Source of the DNA: Actinomycetospora succinea
GTDB taxonomy: Bacteria > Actinomycetota > Actinomycetes > Mycobacteriales > Pseudonocardiaceae
Reading direction: 5' to 3'
NCBI RefSeq assembly: GCF_004363095.1
Contig: NZ_SNYO01000010.1
Span: 62,001-126,000 of the forward strand
Length of the DNA: 64,000 bases
Shown here: positions 59,269 to 64,000 of the stretch, in pieces
Position numbering within the stretch: the stretch's first letter is position 1
Layout of the letters: every line of letters starts with the position of its first letter
Program-made: the position numbers and the translations under genes
Notes under the pieces: generated by a model
Database searches by the model: none
Told to the model about the DNA's origin: nothing
Seen by the model: the letters and a program-made list of their open reading frames with translations, nothing else

Positions 59269-61923
59269 TCACAGCCCCCGGCGCACGGCCGCGGCGGCCA
59301 GCTCGGTCCGCGACGCGAGGTCGAGCTTCGTGAAGATCCGTCGCAGGTGCGTGCGGACGGTCCCGGTGCCGATGAGCAGCTGGTCGGCGATGTCCTGGTT
59401 GCGCAGCCCGCGGGCGGCGAGCGCCACGACGTCGCGCTCGGTGGGCGTGAGGCTCTCCCACCCGCTGCGTGGACGGCCCCGCGCGCCACGGGACCGCCGG
59501 GCGTAGGCGACGGCCGCGTCGAGGTCGAGCGGGGTCCCGTCGACGAGGTCGTCGACATCGGCATCGCGCACTGCCCGGACCAGCGGCGACGCCACCAGGC
59601 CCCGCGCCCGCCGGGCCGCGTCGGCGGCGGCCCGCAGCCGCGCGGCGGCCTCGTGGCGCCCGGCGTCGCGCGCCACCGCTGCCACGAGCTCGAGCGCGTC
59701 GAGCACCTGGACGGTCAGCCCCGCCCCGGACGCGTCGGCGAGCGCGTCGTGCGCCTCGGCCGTCACGTCGTCGCCCCGGGCGCGGCGGGCGGCGAGACGG
59801 GGCAGGTCGGCGGCGACGGCGAGCTCCCGGGCGCCCCGCTCCCGCGCGCGGCGCCGGGCGCTGCCGGCGAGGTCCAGGGCGCGGGCGAGGTCGCCGGTGG
59901 CGAGGGCGGCCGTCGCGAGCACGCCGCCCACCTCGGCGGCGAGGAGCGTCAGCCCCTGCCCCGCCCAGACCTCGAGGGACGTCGCGAGCTCGTCGATCGG
60001 GCCGGGCGGGTCGGACCACAGCGCGACGTGGGCCCGGCAGGCGTCGAGCCCCTCCCGGGCGATGAACCCCGGGTGCTCGTCGAGGAACGCGGCGTGCTCC
60101 TCGATCAGGGCGACCGCCTCGCCCGCGCGCCCGCCGCGGCAGAGCGCGCGCACCGCGGGCAGGAGCGCGCAGGTGGCGCTCGCCGGTTCGCCGACCTCCG
60201 TCGCGAGCGCCTGGGCGACCCGGCCGTGCTCGAGCGCCGCCCCGAGCTCGCCGCGCTGGCTCGCGACCTCGGCACGGATCGCCCCGTCCCAGGCCCGCAA
60301 CTGGAGGTGGCCGAGCTCGTCGAGCGCGGGCAGGGCGGCGTCGGCGCAGGCGAGCGCGGCGGTGTGGTCGCCGAGCCAGAGCCGGGTGTAGGCGAGGACC
60401 TGCAGCCCCTCGACCCGGCCCCACCGGTCGGCGGCCGCGGTGGACAGCTCCGTGGCCCCGGTCAGCACCGGAGCGGCGCCGGCGGGGTCGTCGAAGCCCT
60501 GCGCCATCCCCAGCAGGATCATCGCCCGGCCCCGGACCTCCTCGCCGGCGGCCTCGTCCTCGGCGATCGCCACCGCGAGCCCGAGCCCCTCGTCGAGCTC
60601 CCCCGCGTAGACCGCGTGGAACGCGTGGGCCCAGCGCAACCGGTCCGGGACCGGCTCGCCCGCCCCGTCGAGCGCGGCGGCCAGACGCCGGGCGCGGTGC
60701 AGCCCCTCGCGGCACCGGCCCCGCAGCGACCACCAGAACGCGAGGTCGGCGACGACGGCGGCGGCCGCACCGGGCGGGGGCCCGTCCCCCGCCGCCGCGT
60801 GGGCCAGCACCGCCCGGATCGCGGCGGCGTCCGCGTCGAGCCGCGCGAGGACGCCCGCGTCGGCGCGCTCGAGGGCCGGCCGCGCGGCGGCGGCGAGGTC
60901 GCCGACCCAGCGCGACAACCGCGTCAGCGCGCGACGGGGCTCCTCCGGGGCGAGCTCCCGGGCGTGCTCGCGGACGGTCTCGAGCACGAGGTACGACCCG
61001 CCGCCGTCGGGGAGGAACCGGACCAGGGAGTGGTCGACGAGCTCCTCCACGACCGCGGTCGCACCGGGTGCCCCGACGGCGGCCGTCGCCGCGTCCAGCG
61101 AACAGCGCCCGTCGATCACCGAGAGGGCGGCGAGACCCGCGCGCGCCCGCTCGTCGAGCAGGGCGGTGCTCCAGGACAGGCACGCCTGCAGCGAGCGGTG
61201 CCGGGGTACGCGCCGGGTGCCGCCGGCGAGGAACGCGAGCCGGTGCGCCGTCCCGTCCTCGATGACCCGCAGGGGCAGACCGCGGGCGCGCGCCGCGGCG
61301 AGCTCGAGGGCCAGCGGCAGTCCCTCCAGGGCGGTCGCGACCCGGTGGGCGCGCCGCGTCGTGTCCTCGGTGTCCGGCAGGTCCGGGCGCACCCGGCGGG
61401 CCCGGTCCAGGAACAGCGCCGCCGCCTCCTCGGCGGGCAACCCCTCCACCGGCAGCGTCGTCTCCCCCGCCACGCCCAGCGTGAGCCGGCTGGTGGCCAG
61501 GACGCGCAGCCGCGGCACCCGCTCCAGGAGCGTGACGACGACGTCGGCCACCGCGTCGCGGACGTGCTCGCAGTTGTCGACCAGCAGCAGGGTGTCCCGG
61601 TCGGCCAGGCGATGGGCGAGCCGGTCGGCCGGGGCGAGCGCGGGGTCGTCGCGGACGTCGCACGCGGCGAGGACGACCGACCAGAGATCGTCCCCGGGTG
61701 CCCGGGTCGCGAGCTCCACGATCCCGACGACCTCCGGGCCGATGCCGGGCAGCGCCTCGGTGGCCAGCCGCGTCTTGCCGCTCCCGCCCGGGCCGACGAC
61801 GGTGACCAGACGCTCGGCGCCGCACAGCCGCCGCAGCGTCGCGAGCTCCCCGTCGCGCCCGACGAACGGTGCCGTCGCGACGGGCGCCCGCGTCCCGTGC
61901 AGCGACCGGTCCCCCTCGGTCAT
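59269..61923 (-). CDS. LuxR-type transcriptional regulator with an N-terminal NTPase (AfsR/STAND-like)
   Basis: 884 residues. An N-terminal P-loop (VVGPGGSGKTRLATEAL, residues 42-58) leads a STAND/NB-ARC-like ATPase: TLLLVDNCEHVRDAVADVVVTLLERVPRLRVLATSR, then GLPLALELAAARA. TPR-like helical repeats cover residues ~430-760. The C-terminal LuxR HTH is SLTPTERDVVALAARGLRNQDIADQLLIGTGTVRTHLRRIFTKLDLASRTEL. Such proteins switch genes in response to an effector or NTP state. It lies 47 nt upstream of the monooxygenase gene on the same strand, with an operator in between. CACACT lies 6 nt before the chosen ATG. Confidence 0.92.
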   Translation of the reverse strand: MTEGDRSLHGTRAPVATAPFVGRDGELATLRRLCGAERLVTVVGPGGSGKTRLATEALPGIGPEVVGIVELATRAPGDDLWSVVLAACDVRDDPALAPADRLAHRLADRDTLLLVDNCEHVRDAVADVVVTLLERVPRLRVLATSRLTLGVAGETTLPVEGLPAEEAAALFLDRARRVRPDLPDTEDTTRRAHRVATALEGLPLALELAAARARGLPLRVIEDGTAHRLAFLAGGTRRVPRHRSLQACLSWSTALLDERARAGLAALSVIDGRCSLDAATAAVGAPGATAVVEELVDHSLVRFLPDGGGSYLVLETVREHARELAPEEPRRALTRLSRWVGDLAAAARPALERADAGVLARLDADAAAIRAVLAHAAAGDGPPPGAAAAVVADLAFWWSLRGRCREGLHRARRLAAALDGAGEPVPDRLRWAHAFHAVYAGELDEGLGLAVAIAEDEAAGEEVRGRAMILLGMAQGFDDPAGAAPVLTGATELSTAAADRWGRVEGLQVLAYTRLWLGDHTAALACADAALPALDELGHLQLRAWDGAIRAEVASQRGELGAALEHGRVAQALATEVGEPASATCALLPAVRALCRGGRAGEAVALIEEHAAFLDEHPGFIAREGLDACRAHVALWSDPPGPIDELATSLEVWAGQGLTLLAAEVGGVLATAALATGDLARALDLAGSARRRARERGARELAVAADLPRLAARRARGDDVTAEAHDALADASGAGLTVQVLDALELVAAVARDAGRHEAAARLRAAADAARRARGLVASPLVRAVRDADVDDLVDGTPLDLDAAVAYARRSRGARGRPRSGWESLTPTERDVVALAARGLRNQDIADQLLIGTGTVRTHLRRIFTKLDLASRTELAAAAVRRGL

Positions 61924-62066
61924 GGCGGCAGTGTGATCGCCCGCGACCTCGAGGTCACCCGTCCTGGCCACCGGGTCTGCCGATCGGCAGATGTTCCGCC
62001 CGTTCGGCTCACCCAGAGTGACCGATACCGGGCACGAGGCCCGCTGGACCCGAGGGGGTGTCGGTG

Positions 62067-62477
62067 ATGACCGACCTGATCGAGCTGACGACGCGCACGT
62101 GGAACGACCGCGACCGGACGGGGTACCGCGACTGCTACGCCGAGGATGCCGAGCTGGTGGTGCCCGGGCTGGCAGGGAAGGGGCACGAGGTCCTGCTCGA
62201 CTTCTGGGACGAGAACATGGCGGCGTTCCCGGACAACCACATCACGGTCCACCGGGCGGTGGCCCGGGACGACGTCCTCGTCGAGGAGTCGCGCCTCGAC
62301 GCCACGAACACCGGACCGCTCGCCGGCCCCGACGGCTCGCCGATCCCGGCCACGGGACGCTCGGTGTCGATCCCGTTCGCGGGGATCCACGTCGTGCGCG
62401 ACGGACGGATCACGAGCTCCCACTTCTACTGGGACACCTACGACATGCTCGGCCAGCTCGGGCTCCTGGAGCACTGA
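62067..62477 (+). CDS. SnoaL-like/ester-cyclase-type NTF2-fold protein
   Basis: 136 residues from the ATG at 62067 (GAGGGGG site). The NTF2 fold reads LIELTTRTWNDRDRTGYRDCYAEDAELVVPGLAGKGHEVLLDFWDENMAAFPDNHITVHRAVARDDVLVEESRLDATNTGPL, then GRSVSIPFAGIHVVRDGRITSSHFYWDTYDMLGQLGL, the last strand being typical of SnoaL/ester cyclase proteins. The Asp/His pair needed for catalysis cannot be assigned. It lies one base before the membrane protein gene, and divergent from the LuxR-type regulator, which may control it. Confidence 0.85.
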   Translation: MTDLIELTTRTWNDRDRTGYRDCYAEDAELVVPGLAGKGHEVLLDFWDENMAAFPDNHITVHRAVARDDVLVEESRLDATNTGPLAGPDGSPIPATGRSVSIPFAGIHVVRDGRITSSHFYWDTYDMLGQLGLLEH

Positions 62478-62478
62478 C

Positions 62479-63147
62479 ATGCGCTCCTCCACCGTGCTGC
62501 TCGGCACGACCGTCGCCTCCGCCGTCCTGTACGTCGCCGCCGCGGGGGCCCTGGGCACCCCGCCCGACGCGACCGCCGTCGGCGACGAGGTCGCCGGCTG
62601 GTTCGCCGCCCACACCGCCGAGGTCCGGATCTACGTCTGGTGCCTGACGCTGCTCGCGCCGCTGGCGGGCACGTCGGTGGCCCTGATCCGCCAGAGGCTC
62701 CCCGCGCCGTACCGCGACGTCTTCCTCGTCGGCGGCATCACCTTCGTCGCCGAGACCGCGGTCATGGGCTGGCTGTGGGGCGCGCTCTCGTCGCACGAGG
62801 CCACCGCGACACCGGGGGTCGCCCGGGCGCTGCTGGACGTGGCGTCGTTCTGGGGGCCGGTCCTGACGGGGTCGACGGTGACGATGCTCGCCCCGGTGGT
62901 CGTGGCCGGGATGCGCGGCGCGCTCGTCCTGCCGCGCTGGCTGACCGTCCTCGGCGTGGTCGCGCTCGCCGAGCAGGCCCTCGAGACGATCACCGTGTTC
63001 GGCCGCACGGGCTTCACCGCGCCGGGCGGGCCGATGAACCTCTACCTCGGCGCGGTGCTCACCCTCGCCTGGTTCACCGGCTTCGGCGTGGTGCTGGCGC
63101 GGCGCGACCGGGCGGCGGCGGCGACGCCGGCGGTGCCGGTGGCCTGA
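62479..63147 (+). CDS. Hypothetical six-helix membrane protein
   Basis: 222 residues. Hydrophobic segments: STVLLGTTVASAVLYVAAAGA, IYVWCLTLLAPLAGTSVALI, DVFLVGGITFVAETAVMGWLWGAL, SFWGPVLTGSTVTMLAPVVVAGM, LTVLGVVALAEQALETITVFG and LYLGAVLTLAWFTGFGVVLA. The pattern resembles DUF4386-like membrane proteins, but I am not certain. The ATG overlaps the end region of the SnoaL-like gene (one base apart), so they are probably co-transcribed. Its stop is 4 nt from the convergent polA stop. Confidence 0.7.
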   Translation: MRSSTVLLGTTVASAVLYVAAAGALGTPPDATAVGDEVAGWFAAHTAEVRIYVWCLTLLAPLAGTSVALIRQRLPAPYRDVFLVGGITFVAETAVMGWLWGALSSHEATATPGVARALLDVASFWGPVLTGSTVTMLAPVVVAGMRGALVLPRWLTVLGVVALAEQALETITVFGRTGFTAPGGPMNLYLGAVLTLAWFTGFGVVLARRDRAAAATPAVPVA

Positions 63148-63151
63148 CCGG

Positions 63152-64000
63152 CTAGTGGGCCGCCTGGTCCCACGACCGCCCGAACCCGACCGACACCTCG
63201 AGCGGGACATCGAGCTCGAACGCCGCCCCCATCTCGCGGCGGACGAGCTCGGTGACCGTCTCCTTCTCCTCGGCCGCGACCTCCAGCACGAGCTCGTCGT
63301 GCACCTGCAGGAGGATCCGGGAGCGCAGGCCCTCGTCGCGCAGCGCCTGGTGCACCCCGAGCATCGCGACCTTGATGATGTCGGCCGCGCTGCCCTGGAT
63401 CGGGGCGTTGAGCGCCATCCGCTCGGCCATCTCGCGGCGCTGGCGGTTGTCGCTCACCAGGTCGGGCAGGTAGCGGCGCCGCCCGAGGATCGAGCTGGTG
63501 TAGCCGTCCTTGCCGGCCTGGACGACGACCTGGCGCAGGTAGTCGCGCACGCCGCCGAACCGCGCGAAGTACTCCTCCATCAGCTCCTTGGCCTCGTCGG
63601 TGGAGATCCGGAGCTGGGCGGAGAGCCCGTAGGCGGACAGCCCGTAGGCCAGGCCGTAGTTCATCGCCTTGATCTTGGCGCGCTGCGCCGGGGAGACCTC
63701 GTCCTCGCCGACCCCGAACACCCGCGCGGCCGTCGCGGAGTGGAAGTCGTACCCCGACTGGAACGCCTCGATCAGCGCGTCGTCGCGGGAGAGGTGCGCC
63801 ATGATGCGCATCTCGATCTGCGAGTAGTCGACGGTCATGAGGTCGGAGAACGCGCCGTCGGCGGAGTCGGAGCCCACGACGAACGTGTCGCGGATACGCC
63901 GGCCCTCGGCGGTGCGCACCGGGATGTTCTGCAGGTTGGGCTCGGTGGAGCTCAGCCGCCCGGTGCGCGCGATCGTCTGGTTGAACGTGGTGTGGATGCG
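63152..64000 (-). CDS. polA: DNA polymerase I, C-terminal part (truncated by window edge)
   Basis: The last ~282 residues are present. Upstream of TAEGRRIRDTF the reading continues as RIHTTFNQTIARTGRLSSTEPNLQNIPV, i.e. polymerase motif A neighbourhood. Then come LMTVDYSQIEMRIMAHLSRD (motif A), AQRAKIKAMNYGLAYGLSAYGLSAQL (the O-helix, Lys/Tyr/Gly), LGRRRYLPDLVSDNRQRREMAERMALNAPIQGSAADIIKVAM and the final motif C ILLQVHDELVLEV. Full Pol I would include the 5' nuclease outside the window. It replaces primers and fills repair gaps. Confidence 0.98.
   Translation of the reverse strand, partial: RIHTTFNQTIARTGRLSSTEPNLQNIPVRTAEGRRIRDTFVVGSDSADGAFSDLMTVDYSQIEMRIMAHLSRDDALIEAFQSGYDFHSATAARVFGVGEDEVSPAQRAKIKAMNYGLAYGLSAYGLSAQLRISTDEAKELMEEYFARFGGVRDYLRQVVVQAGKDGYTSSILGRRRYLPDLVSDNRQRREMAERMALNAPIQGSAADIIKVAMLGVHQALRDEGLRSRILLQVHDELVLEVAAEEKETVTELVRREMGAAFELDVPLEVSVGFGRSWDQAAH

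Overview
The window is a high-GC actinobacterial chromosome segment. The start-codon habits (many GTG starts, many GTGA stop/start overlaps), bifunctional PriA instead of separate HisA/TrpF, a conservon (CvnABCD), UdgX, a DUF222/HNH protein and four-domain ribosomal protein S1 all point to Actinomycetia. Pseudonocardiales (Pseudonocardia/Actinomycetospora-like) is my inference from overall gene content and was not tested by any search.

Region by region. 1-9900: histidine biosynthesis genes on the minus strand (hisD, hisC, hisB, hisH, priA, hisF, start of hisI). They are interrupted twice, by an HxlR regulator/DHFR-like reductase pair between hisC and hisB and by a DGPF-DGPF-ECF42 sigma cassette between hisH and priA. 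A small membrane protein and a methyltransferase sit between hisB and hisH. 9900-19400: mostly housekeeping or metabolic genes (GtrA-like protein, secreted GH12 glycoside hydrolase, 6-phosphogluconate dehydrogenase, YrhK-like and DedA membrane proteins, TypA/BipA, an FAD oxidoreductase, an SCO6745-family protein, a lipase-like hydrolase, a DUF1330 protein). 19375-21741: a DUF222/HNH nuclease gene broken by two frameshifts. 21947-30225: two ABC-2 export cassettes flanking a TerC gene preceded by a probable yybP-ykoY manganese riboswitch. One ATPase is fused to an extracellular S15-type hydrolase. 30234-35171: glmS with a conserved-looking small gene upstream, a shortened Clp ATPase and a cysteine-rich small protein. 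35434-38691: an acetoin/2,3-butanediol dehydrogenase operon with its GAF-type regulator. 38787-41785: accessory genes, including UdgX and two poorly recognised membrane or secreted proteins. 41993-48618: uvrB, a 5'-truncated NTF2-like gene, tandem DUF402 genes, a CPA1 antiporter and coaE. 48619-51147: a repeat-rich intergenic stretch, rpsA and its promoter. 51148-56449: a methyltransferase/GNAT pair and a complete conservon. 56881-61923: a DUF1932 dehydrogenase, an EthA-like Baeyer-Villiger monooxygenase with a striking double-palindrome operator, and a large LuxR-type ATPase regulator. 62067-64000: a SnoaL-like protein, a membrane protein and the 3' part of polA.

Working together. The three his segments left by the insertions each start with a -10-like hexamer 6-8 nt before a GTG start, so they look like separate leaderless transcription units. 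This same signal recurs before many other genes in the window. The two ABC cassettes end in similar permeases and may act at the envelope together with TerC. The butanediol genes, their regulator and nearby palindromes form a self-contained catabolic module. The monooxygenase/dehydrogenase pair with the double operator looks like an inducible oxidation module.
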